Source: Prosthecobacter debontii | GTDB lineage: Bacteria; Verrucomicrobiota; Verrucomicrobiia; Verrucomicrobiales; Verrucomicrobiaceae | Assembly: GCA_945860295.1 (NCBI GenBank) | Contig: CAMAQH010000022.1 | Span: 1 to 64,000, forward strand | Reading direction: 5' to 3' | DNA length: 64,000 nucleotides | Part shown: piece by piece, positions 39,001-46,921 of the stretch | Layout of the letters: each line of letters starts with the position of its first letter | Numbering within the stretch: the first letter of the stretch is position 1 | Made by a program: the position numbers and the translations under genes | Notes under the pieces: generated by a model | The model's database searches: none | Told to the model about the DNA's origin: nothing | What the model saw: the letters and a program-made list of their open reading frames with translations, nothing else

Positions 39001-39066
39001 CACTGGCGGTTCGGCGGCTTTGAGGCTGAGCGCAGAGAGGGCAATGATGAGAAAAACTTTGATCAT
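36022..39066 (-). CDS. PSD1 and planctomycete cytochrome C domain protein
   Basis: About 1014 residues, exported by the signal MIKVFLIIALSALSLKAA. The ATG at 39066 is preferred over the frame opening at 39171 because the signal starts there. Domains in order: PSCyt1 with heme motif CFYCH at about residues 39-43 and GNDPKHREADLRLD; PSCyt2/DUF1549 with LLGLPPSP and GWLDVVRFADTIGYHSD; a beta-rich insert; and PSD1/DUF1553 with LAQWLVSKDNPLTARTVMNR and PSREECTAERNRSNIPQQAL. The family is a hallmark of PVC bacteria, and its reaction is unknown. It normally forms an operon with a DUF1501 gene. Here that partner is displaced by the toxin-antitoxin block, so both may rely on separate promoters. Confidence 0.93.
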   Translation of the reverse strand: MIKVFLIIALSALSLKAAEPPVPAQIEFNRDVRPILSDNCFYCHGNDPKHREADLRLDIRQEAITAKAFVPGKATDSELVSRILTADEDDLMPPPDSHKKLTQRQKDILKKWIEQGAKYQQHWAYEKPVKAAIPAGKNGVDVLVQKRLAEIGLKPAPRADSRTLVRRLYFDLLGLPPSPLVVSDLSDLSEKRHEELVSSLLKSPHYGERMAIGWLDVVRFADTIGYHSDNSHNVWPYRDYVIKSFNTNKRFDRFTIEQIAGDLMPDANQETKVGSAFNRLILSTEEGGAQAKDYEQRMLTDRVRAVGNAWMGQTTGCAQCHDHKFDPITSRDFYQLGAFFADIKEPLIGRRETGMMVLDAEGQNKQTDIAKRLVALQADFAKQRPELVPAQFVWEKQALEAVVTSGSWQPLKPATAASAKKNIALKVDKDGIVRGSVDTKRTERKQNDGTETYTITAKMPQGVTGLRIDALKDKSSGIGLAANGNFVLSEVALSIGKKNKPSKVVISHASATFEQPKMAAASVIDGIADKKDNGWGVLGGTGADQSLYLELAEPIADADTTLTLALTFAYGENHEIANLRLNTTTSPKPLRDSSISLPAKEIADILKVTPEKRALAQKQKLEAAFKQIVPELSSLRSQIATVEKEKADFDNSAPKCIVSISDTAKRTVRILPRGDWMNESGEVVKASLPGYLPKPKIEGRDLTRLDLAQWLVSKDNPLTARTVMNRLWKQLFGTGLSKVLDDLGAQGEPPVNPALLDWLAREFMDSGWDFQHMVRVIVSSDTYKQVSTSTKELTAADPYNRECARQSAFRLDAEIVRDNALALAGLLVPKIGGPSVKPYQPAKYWENLNFPTREWQNDSGESLYRRGMYTWWQRSFLHPSLVAFDAPSREECTAERNRSNIPQQALVLLNDPVYVEAARAFATRILQTEGDAAKRITWACQQALQRQPSADEMKTISVLFSKHLTDYTKDTAAAEALLKTGAAATPANLNKSELAAWTHVARVLINLHETITRS

Positions 39067-39191
39067 GGAATGTGTGGCCATAAATACGCGGTAGAAGGCG
39101 CTGATATTCTCACTTTTGGCCTGTTCAAAGCAAAGCCCAAGGACGCGCATGTGAGACTTGTTCGCTCCCATTCTCTCAGCATTATCTGACC

Positions 39192-39767
39192 ATGGCTGAA
39201 ACCCCTTCCACTCGCATCCTCCCCATCACTTCACATGCTCTTGAGTTTGAGTTGCCTGATGAGGCAAGTCAAATCCACACGCTTGATGACGTGCGTGGGC
39301 CGCGCGGTTTACTGGTGATGTTTGTGTGCAATCACTGCCCTTTTGTGGTGCATCTAGCTGCTGCAATCAGCACCTTTGCCAAAGAACTCGAAGGGCAGGA
39401 AATCGGCGTCGTGGCGATCAACTCAAACGACATCGCTCGCTACCCAGCCGATGCGCCAGAAAAGATGGCTGAGTTCTCGGCGCAGTATGACTGGCAGTTC
39501 CCCTATCTTGTCGATGCCGAACAAACTGTAGCTCACGCCTATGCGGCAGCCTGCACGCCTGACTTCTACCTTTTTGATGGTGAATTGAAGCTCACTTACT
39601 GCGGTCAGTTTGATTCATCACGCCCGCGAAACAATGAACCAGTCACTGCGGCGGACGTGAGGGAAGCTGTGCGTCGAATGCTGGCTGGTGAACCACCACT
39701 GGAGACACAGCGACCAAGCACGGGCTGCGGCATCAAGTGGAAGCCGGGCAACGAACCGAAGATGTAA
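39192..39767 (+). CDS. Thioredoxin-fold protein of the AhpC/TSA type
   Basis: A 191-residue cytoplasmic protein without a signal peptide. The redox motif is CNHC at about residues 46-49 (MFVCNHCPFVVHLAAAIS). Later family blocks are VVAINSNDIARYPADAPEKM, YLVDAEQTVAHAYAAACTPD and YCGQFDSSRPRNN. This is the thioredoxin-family subgroup with CxxC in a CPFV context, related to peroxiredoxin-like and TlpA-like folds. It probably reduces peroxides or disulfides. It starts 125 bases from the PSD1 gene start in divergent orientation and stops one base before the uxaC stop on the opposite strand. Confidence 0.88.
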   Translation: MAETPSTRILPITSHALEFELPDEASQIHTLDDVRGPRGLLVMFVCNHCPFVVHLAAAISTFAKELEGQEIGVVAINSNDIARYPADAPEKMAEFSAQYDWQFPYLVDAEQTVAHAYAAACTPDFYLFDGELKLTYCGQFDSSRPRNNEPVTAADVREAVRRMLAGEPPLETQRPSTGCGIKWKPGNEPKM

Positions 39768-39768
39768 G

Positions 39769-41181
39769 CTAAGACTTCTCCAGTCCGAGATAAGCCTTGG
39801 CATTGGCATAGCAGATGTTCTTCACCATGCCGCCGACGAGTGCGTCATCATTCGGCAGCAGACCCGCCTCCATGTCGTGACCGAGCAGATTACAAAGTGT
39901 GCGGCGGAAGTATTCGTGACGTGGGAAGGACATGAAGCTGCGGCTGTCTGTAAGCATGCCGATGAAGCGACTGAGCAGGCCCAAATTACTGAGCGCGTTG
40001 ATCTGCCATTCCATACCTTCTTTCTGATCGACGAACCACCAGCCTGAGCCAAACTGTACTTTGCCCGGTGTCGTGCCGTCCGCAAAGTTTCCAGCCATGG
40101 TGCCGAAGACGTAGTTGTCACTCGGATTCACATTGTATAGCACAGTTTTCGGCAGCGCGTTTTCCTTATCCAGGGCATCCAGGAAGCGGGACAAATTCTC
40201 CGCTTGTGGCCAGTCACCGATGCTATCACAGCCGACATCTGCCCCGATCTCACGAGCGAGTCGGCTGTTGTTATTCCTGACGGCTCCGAGATGGAGCTGC
40301 ATGGTCCAACCTTTTTCAGCATTTAGGCGACCAATATGGAGCATGACATTGGCAGCCAATGTCGAGATATCTTCTGGATAGACCTTCCACACTGAGGAAC
40401 CGCGATAACGGTCAAAGATGCGCTCGGCTGATTTCTCCGTGCCTTTGAGTGCAAAGGCGTGGCTGAGACCGTGATCGCTCAAGCGACCACCAAGTTGGTG
40501 AAAGGCATCATGACGCTTCTCCAGAGCCAGCAGGAGTGAATTCAAGCTACGCACTTCCACACCTGCTGCAGCGCCGAGGCGGTCACACCAGGCATTCCAA
40601 GCCTTGGAATCTGCGAGGGCAAAAGCTTTGTCAGGACGAAAGGTCGGATAGACACCGATCTCGAATCCATCAGCCGCGCATTTCTTGTGCCAGGACAGGT
40701 CATCAGCAGGATCGTCGGTAGTGCATAACGCGCGGACTTTCTGAGTTCGCAGGATGTTGCGTACACTCATTTCGGGCTTTGCCAGCGCGGCTTCCGTCTG
40801 CTCCCAGATCGCGGGTGCCGTCTGCTCATTGAGGAGGGAATCGATTCCGAAGTAGCGCTTCAGTTCGATGTGGGTCCAGTGATAGAGTGGATTGCGCAGT
40901 GTCTGCGGCACCGTAGCGGCCCAGGCGAGAAATTTCTCACGCGGTGTGGCGTCTCCCGTGATCAGGCGCTCTGGCACGCCATTGCAACGCATGGCACGCC
41001 ATTTGTAGTGGTCACCTTCCAGCCAAATTTCGTGGATATTCTTGAATTGACGATCCTCAGCGATGTCCTTTGGCGGCAGGTGATTGTGGTAATCGAGAAG
41101 TGGTTCATCCTTGGCAAAGGTATGATAAAGGCAGCGAGCAGAGGCAGTGGAAAGAAGGAAATCGTCGTGAATGAAGGACAT
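39769..41181 (-). CDS. uxaC: Glucuronate (uronate) isomerase
   Basis: A 470-residue enzyme that converts D-glucuronate to fructuronate or D-galacturonate to tagaturonate in the cytoplasm, the first step of hexuronate breakdown. The N-terminus LLDYHNHLPPKDIAEDRQF has the conserved metal-binding HNH pattern. Further markers are HYKWRAMRCNGV, ALCTTDDPADDLSWHKK, YPTFRPDKAF, MQLHLGAVRNNNSR and FVDQKEGMEWQINALS. The length is normal. No other uronate genes (uxaB, uxuA, kdgK) are nearby, so the rest of the route must be elsewhere. It supports growth on uronic-acid-containing polysaccharides, which fits the sulfatases in the window. Confidence 0.96.
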   Translation of the reverse strand: MSFIHDDFLLSTASARCLYHTFAKDEPLLDYHNHLPPKDIAEDRQFKNIHEIWLEGDHYKWRAMRCNGVPERLITGDATPREKFLAWAATVPQTLRNPLYHWTHIELKRYFGIDSLLNEQTAPAIWEQTEAALAKPEMSVRNILRTQKVRALCTTDDPADDLSWHKKCAADGFEIGVYPTFRPDKAFALADSKAWNAWCDRLGAAAGVEVRSLNSLLLALEKRHDAFHQLGGRLSDHGLSHAFALKGTEKSAERIFDRYRGSSVWKVYPEDISTLAANVMLHIGRLNAEKGWTMQLHLGAVRNNNSRLAREIGADVGCDSIGDWPQAENLSRFLDALDKENALPKTVLYNVNPSDNYVFGTMAGNFADGTTPGKVQFGSGWWFVDQKEGMEWQINALSNLGLLSRFIGMLTDSRSFMSFPRHEYFRRTLCNLLGHDMEAGLLPNDDALVGGMVKNICYANAKAYLGLEKS

Positions 41182-41260
41182 GAATTATGCAGTGGATTAG
41201 AGCAGGATGGACAGGATTCTTGGCGTGGACAAGATTTCTTCTCAGCGAGAGGAAAAAACC

Positions 41261-42367
41261 ATGAATTTGCACCACACCATCCATTGGGGATTCCTTTGTT
41301 TAGGCCTCTGCTCTTGCTCGACAACGCACTTCTACAGCCAAGCCCTAAGCGGTCAGGTAGAGATGCTGCGCAAGGCACGCCCTGTCTCGCGAGTGCTCGC
41401 TGACCCAAAGACCAAGCCGAAGCTCAAAAAAAAGCTATCCATGGTAGCTCATATCCTGACCTTTGCCGAAAAAGAGCTGCACCTGCCTACTGAGGGGCAA
41501 TACAGACGCTACACAGATCTCGGGCGAAGCCATGCCGTATGGGTCATCTTTGCCGCGCCAGAGTTCAGTGTCGAACCCAAGAAATGGAGCTACCCATTCG
41601 TAGGTAAGCTAGCCTACCGTGGCTTTTTCAAAGAGGCGTCAGCACTGCATGAGGCCGATCAACTGAAGGCTGAAGGATACGATGTCTATGTCGGCGGAGT
41701 CAATGCTTACTCGACGCTTGGCTTTCTGCGTGATCCGCTGCTCAGCACATTCATCGGGCGGGATGATGCTGCTCTAGCTGAGCTTATCTTCCATGAACTG
41801 AGTCATCAGCGTCTCTATTTGAGTGGCGACACTGATTTTAATGAGGCCTTTGCCACAGCCGTCGGTCAGGAGGGCGCTCGGCGCTGGCTGCGCGCTCAGT
41901 GGCGGATGAAAGAGCTTGAACATTATGATCGCGAGCTGCGGGTTGAGCGTGAATTTATCTCCCTCGTTCTGAAGACGCGCACCGAGTTGGAGCAGATTTA
42001 TGCGACGACTTACCGGTCTCGAGAGACTAAACTCCGACAAAAGCAGGCCGCCTTCAGCCGACTCCATCAGCGTGCAGAAACTCTTGATCAAAGCAGTGGT
42101 GGCACTTTAAAAATCGAGCGCTGGTTTAAGACGCCTTTGAATAATGCGCGGCTCGCCACACTCGCCACTTATTATGATTTACTGCCCGGCTTTGAGACGC
42201 TGATAGAGCAGCATGGCGGTGATCTGGAGCGCTTCATCCAGGAAATAGAATCCATGCGCAATCAAGGCCACGACGAGCGCCGCAACAGATTGATGAGACT
42301 CAATCTATCGACGTTGGATTCCAAACGAAACCGATGGAGTCAAGCTGCACGCGGCGAGCGACCATGA
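41261..42367 (+). CDS. Predicted zinc aminopeptidase lipoprotein (COG4324-type)
   Basis: A 368-residue protein starting at 41261, where a purine-rich GAGAGG lies at a proper distance; the frame opens earlier at 41207. It has a lipoprotein-like signal (FLCLGLCSCSTTHF). The zinc motif HELSH is at about residues 178-182 in AELIFHELSHQRLYLSGD. A glutamate follows in DFNEAFATAVGQEGARRWL, a gluzincin-like arrangement. The LAYRGFFKEASALHEADQLK block is characteristic of COG4324 proteins. It probably trims peptides at the cell envelope. Its last 68 bases overlap the 3' end of the next gene on the opposite strand. Confidence 0.85.
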   Translation: MNLHHTIHWGFLCLGLCSCSTTHFYSQALSGQVEMLRKARPVSRVLADPKTKPKLKKKLSMVAHILTFAEKELHLPTEGQYRRYTDLGRSHAVWVIFAAPEFSVEPKKWSYPFVGKLAYRGFFKEASALHEADQLKAEGYDVYVGGVNAYSTLGFLRDPLLSTFIGRDDAALAELIFHELSHQRLYLSGDTDFNEAFATAVGQEGARRWLRAQWRMKELEHYDRELRVEREFISLVLKTRTELEQIYATTYRSRETKLRQKQAAFSRLHQRAETLDQSSGGTLKIERWFKTPLNNARLATLATYYDLLPGFETLIEQHGGDLERFIQEIESMRNQGHDERRNRLMRLNLSTLDSKRNRWSQAARGERP

Positions 42368-42824
42368 GGCGGCCTTTGCGCTGGTAATACCTCTGAGATT
42401 TCGCCCAATTGTGCAGGCGCTTAAACTCTGGACGGTTTTTTGGAATGCGCTTGTGTCCATTAAGCTCATGAAAGGCAAGTAACTCGGCAAATCGCTCGTC
42501 CCAAATACTGCCGTCACTGAGCGACGCTTGATTCTTGGGTAACTCTGGTTTCCAACCTAGATCGCGAAGTCGGGCAGACTGCCGGGTGTAAAGAAGACCA
42601 TACTCGTGCGCCTGACACTGCTGCCTGATCCAGCGCACCAAGGCCGGATCGGCGAGCCAATGAGAAGGAACATTCGCATGCCCTTGGTCCTGCTTGAACG
42701 CCACTAGCTTAGCAAAGCCTATCTCCCACGATTTATCTGCAGCCGTCATGCTGGTAGATACAATTAATTCCACTTCAACTTCAGACACTTTCTCGTTGGA
42801 GCTTGTTTGCTGTTCATGATTCAT
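42300..42824 (-). CDS. Stand-alone helicase-associated (HA) domain protein
   Basis: A 174-residue protein made almost only of two helicase-associated repeats. The first is at about residues 33-92 (WEIGFAKLVAFKQDQGHANV, then ALVRWIRQQCQAHEYG, LRDLGW). The second is at about 108-168 (WDERFAELLAFHELNGHKRI, then LHNWAKSQRYYQRKG, LDSIGFVW). The W...L..F...G...VP / W....R / L..IGF.W pattern defines the HA domain (Pfam PF03457). No helicase motor is in this gene or beside it. In other proteins the domain is attached to helicases, and its function is not established. The gene is convergent with the aminopeptidase and overlaps it by 68 bases. Confidence 0.8.
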   Translation of the reverse strand: MNHEQQTSSNEKVSEVEVELIVSTSMTAADKSWEIGFAKLVAFKQDQGHANVPSHWLADPALVRWIRQQCQAHEYGLLYTRQSARLRDLGWKPELPKNQASLSDGSIWDERFAELLAFHELNGHKRIPKNRPEFKRLHNWAKSQRYYQRKGRLMVARRVQLDSIGFVWNPTSID

Positions 42825-42909
42825 TAAAGACTATGCCCTCCAATACACACTTAAGCAAGAAAGAGATACTCCGGCGGTCACTTGCCAGATGACTGATGCC
42901 AGACTCTGC

Positions 42910-42918
42910 TGCTATAAT
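42910..42918 (+). promoter_or_regulatory. Candidate extended -10 promoter of the BatA-like gene
   Basis: TGC followed by a perfect TATAAT at 42913-42918 makes an extended -10 element. No good -35 lies 16-18 bases upstream, which is normal for extended -10 promoters. The expected transcription start is near 42925, leaving a leader of about 18 bases before the ATG at 42943. Confidence 0.5.
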
Positions 42919-42942
42919 GGCCTCCCCTGAGTTCTATTGTTC

Positions 42943-44781
42943 ATGCATTTCCTATTCCCAAATCTACTGCATTTGGCATGGCTCGCGCTGATACCGCTAG
43001 CTCTATATTTGTTCAGGAAGCGAGCCCGGCGAGTGCCTGTTTCGACACTGCTGTTCTTCCGTTCGTTGTCACGTGAGCACCAAGAGTCCGCGTGGCTGAG
43101 AAAACTCAAGAAGTGGTTTTCGCTATTGATGACACTGCTGTTGATCATCGCCGCAGTGCTGGCACTGGCTCGCCCGGCGAGTGAATTGGGAGCCAATGCG
43201 CCAAGCTCGGTGGTAATACTCGTGGATCGCTCGGCATCAATGTCAGCCCATGATTCAGTGGGCCAGACAAGATTAGATGCGGCGAAGAAACTGCTACAAC
43301 AGCGGGTGAGATCACTGCCAGATCAGGTAGTGCTTTCATTGATAGCCTTTGATGCGAAACCACGCGTGCTGCTTTCCCGCAGTCGGAACCGGCGCGAATG
43401 CCTGCGCTTGCTGGCGGAGATCCAGCCTGTGCCAATCGAAGCACGTCCCGACGCCGCACTAACGGTGACTCGCCGACTGGCCGAACTGGAATCGCGTTCA
43501 CAAATTTGGCATGTCGGGGATGCGGCCTTTCAAGACACCGATGGGCTGGCGTATGCGTTCACCGACGTGGCTTTGTCCAGCCCGCTGAATGTGGGCATCA
43601 CAGGATTTCAGATCCGTCAGGCACCGCTGGCACGGGACCGCTATGAAGCCTTTGTCAAAGTCAGCGCGGCCAAGGTAAACGCGGTGAAGATCACCTCGAC
43701 ACTCGAAGTCACGATAGCAGGTCGGCTTTCTCAACTACGCGAGCTTGAACTAGAGCCTGGGACTTCGGTCTCACTCATCCTACCGCTTGAAGGTGTGCGT
43801 GGGCAGCGTCTGGAGATGCACTTAAAAACAGACGGTGACTGCCTGGGCTGGGATGACGGAGCCGCCGTGCCACTGCCACAAACGAGACCACTCGTGGTGG
43901 CTTGGGTGGCTGAAAAAGCAGATCCATTCACGGAGCTGGCGATGACCTCCATGATCGAGGCGGGACGGATCGAGATGCTAAAAGGTACACCCGCTGCCTG
44001 GCCGATGAAGGACAAGCCGGACGTGTATGTCTTTGAAGGCTGGCTACCCGAGACATGGCCCACGGATCGGCCCATCATCGCACTGAATCCCGCGAAGAGC
44101 GCTGGACCCGTGAAACTACGCAAGCTGCAAGAACCCGGCCTACCTCATGACAGCGTACGCAGCGTGGCCGCGTATCATCCCCTGCTCTTCCGCGTGGCGA
44201 CCAGTCGTCTTGCCATCACACAAACCAGTGCCTTAGATCTCGGCGGGGTACTGGAGCCTGTCTGGATGGCAGGCACAGAACCCGTGCTAGCAGCCGGGGA
44301 AGTGAATGGTCAGCGACTCGTCGTTAGTGCTTTTTCTCCGGCACGATCTGAGCAACTCGCCCTATTACCCGCCTTTCCTCTGCTGCTGGGGAATGCGCTG
44401 TATTGGTGCGCTGAAAACTCCGACGCGATGTCTGATCTGCACACTCAGCGCCCTGGTGATTTGCTCTGTGAGACCGGCCTGATTCAGTGGACGGAGTGGG
44501 ATGGTAAGCAGTTTATCGAAACCACGGATGAGGCAGCGAACGGCCTTCTTTCCATCCAACGCATCGGCGCGTGGCAATCCTCTGCGCAAGCTGGTGCCAG
44601 TGTCCTAGCGTCCGCCGCTGAAACCGACGTACCCGCCGCAAGCACCAAAACAAATAAGCCGATGCTAACTCCTATCGTTGCATCGGCGGGCATCAGTGAA
44701 TGGCCTTTTCTTCTACTATGGATCGTTCTCGGCGTGCTACTGCTGGAGAGTTGGCTATTTCACCGGAAGGCGGTGTTTTAA
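42943..44781 (+). CDS. BatA-type membrane protein with von Willebrand factor A domain
   Basis: About 612 residues. The N-terminal BatA hairpin is clear: MHFLFPNLLHLAWLALIPLA, YLFRKRARR, then a second membrane segment (LLMTLLLIIAAVLALARPA). A vWA domain follows with the MIDAS motif DRSASMS at about residue 95. A long periplasmic region and a final membrane helix (PFLLLWIVLGVLLLESWLF) close the protein. The ATG at 42943 is used; a TTG two codons earlier is possible. Relatives sit in bat or MoxR/DUF58 clusters, where they act with AAA ATPases. None of those partners is here, so this copy is isolated. It is followed by 229 bases and then typA. Confidence 0.85.
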   Translation: MHFLFPNLLHLAWLALIPLALYLFRKRARRVPVSTLLFFRSLSREHQESAWLRKLKKWFSLLMTLLLIIAAVLALARPASELGANAPSSVVILVDRSASMSAHDSVGQTRLDAAKKLLQQRVRSLPDQVVLSLIAFDAKPRVLLSRSRNRRECLRLLAEIQPVPIEARPDAALTVTRRLAELESRSQIWHVGDAAFQDTDGLAYAFTDVALSSPLNVGITGFQIRQAPLARDRYEAFVKVSAAKVNAVKITSTLEVTIAGRLSQLRELELEPGTSVSLILPLEGVRGQRLEMHLKTDGDCLGWDDGAAVPLPQTRPLVVAWVAEKADPFTELAMTSMIEAGRIEMLKGTPAAWPMKDKPDVYVFEGWLPETWPTDRPIIALNPAKSAGPVKLRKLQEPGLPHDSVRSVAAYHPLLFRVATSRLAITQTSALDLGGVLEPVWMAGTEPVLAAGEVNGQRLVVSAFSPARSEQLALLPAFPLLLGNALYWCAENSDAMSDLHTQRPGDLLCETGLIQWTEWDGKQFIETTDEAANGLLSIQRIGAWQSSAQAGASVLASAAETDVPAASTKTNKPMLTPIVASAGISEWPFLLLWIVLGVLLLESWLFHRKAVF

Positions 44782-45010
44782 AAGTATCCGTTCGATCAGA
44801 CGAATCTGACCGATCTCAGGGCCTTGAATTCCCTGTGACGAAACCCCCGTTTGCCAAAAGACGATAACCTGCTAGCCTCGGCGCTCCCTCCCCCCAAACG
44901 CCTGTCTCTCTATGGAAGCAGCCTGCGGCCTGTCTCCTATTTAGAGCAGCCTAAAGCTCGCCCCATCTGAGGCAGCCACGTCTGGAAGAGATCACCCTAC
45001 TCGCCTCCTA

Positions 45011-46852
45011 ATGACCCCTCCTTCAAAGATTCGGAATATCGCCATCATCGCTCACGTTGACCATGGCAAAACCACACTTGTGGACTCCCTGCTGCGCGCC
45101 AGCGGCAATTTCCGTGAGAACCAAGCCATCGCCGAGCGTGCTATGGACAGCATGGACCTGGAAAAGGAAAAGGGCATCACCATCAAGGCCAAGAACACTT
45201 CCGTGCATTGGGGTGAAAACATCATCAACATCGTGGACACTCCCGGACATGCCGACTTCGGCGGTGAGGTGGAGCGCGTGATGAAGATGGTCGATGGCGT
45301 CATGCTCGTTGTGGATGCCTATGAAGGTCCGCAGGCTCAGACACGTTTCGTTTTGAAAAAGGCCATGCAGCAGGGCATCAAGCCAATCGTCTTCATTAAC
45401 AAGATGGACCGTCCACACATCGAGCCAGCCAAGGTTCATGACAAGGTGCTGGAACTCCTGATGGAACTCGAAGCCACCGAAGAGCAGTTCAACGCTCCGT
45501 TCATCTATGGCAGTGCACGCGCGCTCTGGGTCAGCGACAAGGCGGATGGTGAGCAGAAGGACATGACCTTCCTCCTCGAACAGATCGTTAAACACATCCC
45601 GGCTCCGAAAGCTGAACTTGAAGGCAGCTTCGAGATGCTCGTCTCCAACATTGATTGGGACAATTTTGTCGGGCGTGTCGCCATCGGCAAAGTCACACGC
45701 GGCACAGTCAAACTAGGCGATCGCGTTTTCCTCCTGGGCAAGACACCAGATGAGAAGCCGAAGCAGATCAAGGTCACCAAGGTCTTCCAGTACACCACAC
45801 TTACTACCAGTGACTCCGTCGAAGGCGGCGCAGGTGACATCGTCGGCATCAGCGGCTTTGAAGATGTGGACATTGGCCAAACTGTCGCTGGCGCAGCAGA
45901 CGCACCGGCTCTGCCATTCGTCGCCATCGACCCACCGACCATCGTCATGCAGTTCGCTGTGAATGACGGCCCGCTGGCCGGTCGCGAAGGCACACACGTC
46001 ACCTCCCGCAAGATCCGTGACCGCTTGGATCGTGAGCAGAAGATGAACGTCACCCTCTCCTTCAAAGACACCGACACCGCCGGTATCTTTGATGTCAGTG
46101 CTCGTGGTGCCATGCAGATCGCCGTGCTCGTCGAGCAGATGCGCCGCGAAGGATTCGAGGTTCTCGTCTCCCGCCCGATGGTCATCACCAAGCGCATTAA
46201 TGACGTCACCTGCGAACCCTTTGAGACACTCTATCTCGACGTGCCAGATGATTACCTCGGCCCAGTCATGAAGTGCATCTCGGAGCGCAAAGGCCGCATC
46301 GAAGACATGAACGCGCATAACGGCCGCTCCACCGTCCAATCCTACATTCCGACTCGTGGTCTCATCGGCTTCGAGTTCGAGTTGATGAACCTCACGAGCG
46401 GTCACGGCATTCACAGTCATCTATTCCGCGAATACGCGCCGCACGCCGGTCACATGCAGACGCGCAACACCGGCACTCTCGTCAGCACCGAAGGCGGTGA
46501 AGCCACCTCTTACTCGCTCGACACCATCCAGGTCCGTGGCAAGCTCTTCGTCACCGCTGGTGATCTCGTCTATGATGGCATGATCATCGGCGAAAATCCC
46601 CGCACCGACGACCTGCCCGTGAACCCCACGCGCGCCAAGAATCTCACCAACTTCCGCGCCGCCGGTGGTGACAAAGGCATCCAGCTCACTCCGCCGATGA
46701 AGTTCAGCCTTGAGCGTGCCATCGAGTACATCGCCCCAGATGAACTCGTCGAGTGCACCCCAAAAAATCTCCGCCTCCGCAAGCGCACTCTCGACTCCGC
46801 TCAACGTCAGCGCGAGAAGAAGAAGTCGAATGCCGAGATTGAAGCCGCTTAA
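45011..46852 (+). CDS. typA: Ribosome-associated GTPase BipA/TypA
   Basis: A 613-residue translational GTPase that binds the 70S ribosome and helps assembly and stress or low-temperature growth. G1 is [10 protein letters not shown], the switch region is [11 protein letters not shown]3 is [16 protein letters not shown] and G4 is FINKMDRPH. The elongation-factor-like domains II, III and V and the BipA-specific C-terminal domain ([36 protein letters not shown]) follow. Length and order are normal. The 229-base gap before it shows no clear riboswitch. A strong terminator lies 28 bases after the stop. Confidence 0.97.
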   Translation: MTPPSKIRNIAIIAHVDHGKTTLVDSLLRASGNFRENQAIAERAMDSMDLEKEKGITIKAKNTSVHWGENIINIVDTPGHADFGGEVERVMKMVDGVMLVVDAYEGPQAQTRFVLKKAMQQGIKPIVFINKMDRPHIEPAKVHDKVLELLMELEATEEQFNAPFIYGSARALWVSDKADGEQKDMTFLLEQIVKHIPAPKAELEGSFEMLVSNIDWDNFVGRVAIGKVTRGTVKLGDRVFLLGKTPDEKPKQIKVTKVFQYTTLTTSDSVEGGAGDIVGISGFEDVDIGQTVAGAADAPALPFVAIDPPTIVMQFAVNDGPLAGREGTHVTSRKIRDRLDREQKMNVTLSFKDTDTAGIFDVSARGAMQIAVLVEQMRREGFEVLVSRPMVITKRINDVTCEPFETLYLDVPDDYLGPVMKCISERKGRIEDMNAHNGRSTVQSYIPTRGLIGFEFELMNLTSGHGIHSHLFREYAPHAGHMQTRNTGTLVSTEGGEATSYSLDTIQVRGKLFVTAGDLVYDGMIIGENPRTDDLPVNPTRAKNLTNFRAAGGDKGIQLTPPMKFSLERAIEYIAPDELVECTPKNLRLRKRTLDSAQRQREKKKSNAEIEAA

Positions 46853-46879
46853 GCAGCCTCTACCAACACTCACATCAAA

Positions 46880-46905
46880 CGCGGGCATTGCTGCCCGCGT
46901 TTTTT
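46880..46905 (+). terminator. Rho-independent terminator after typA
   Basis: Stem CGCGGGCA (46880-46887) pairs with TGCCCGCG (46892-46899) across the loop TTGC, followed by a run of six T (46900-46905). Three A bases before the stem can pair with the first Ts. It stands between typA and the convergent M16 peptidase gene and is a textbook intrinsic terminator for typA. Confidence 0.88.
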
Positions 46906-46921
46906 GTGCCCTATAAGGACT

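Noticed and set aside
44782-45010. Possible riboswitch or leader in front of typA
   Set aside because: The 229-base gap has several short GC-rich pairings but no conserved riboswitch core or terminator/antiterminator pair that I can recognise.
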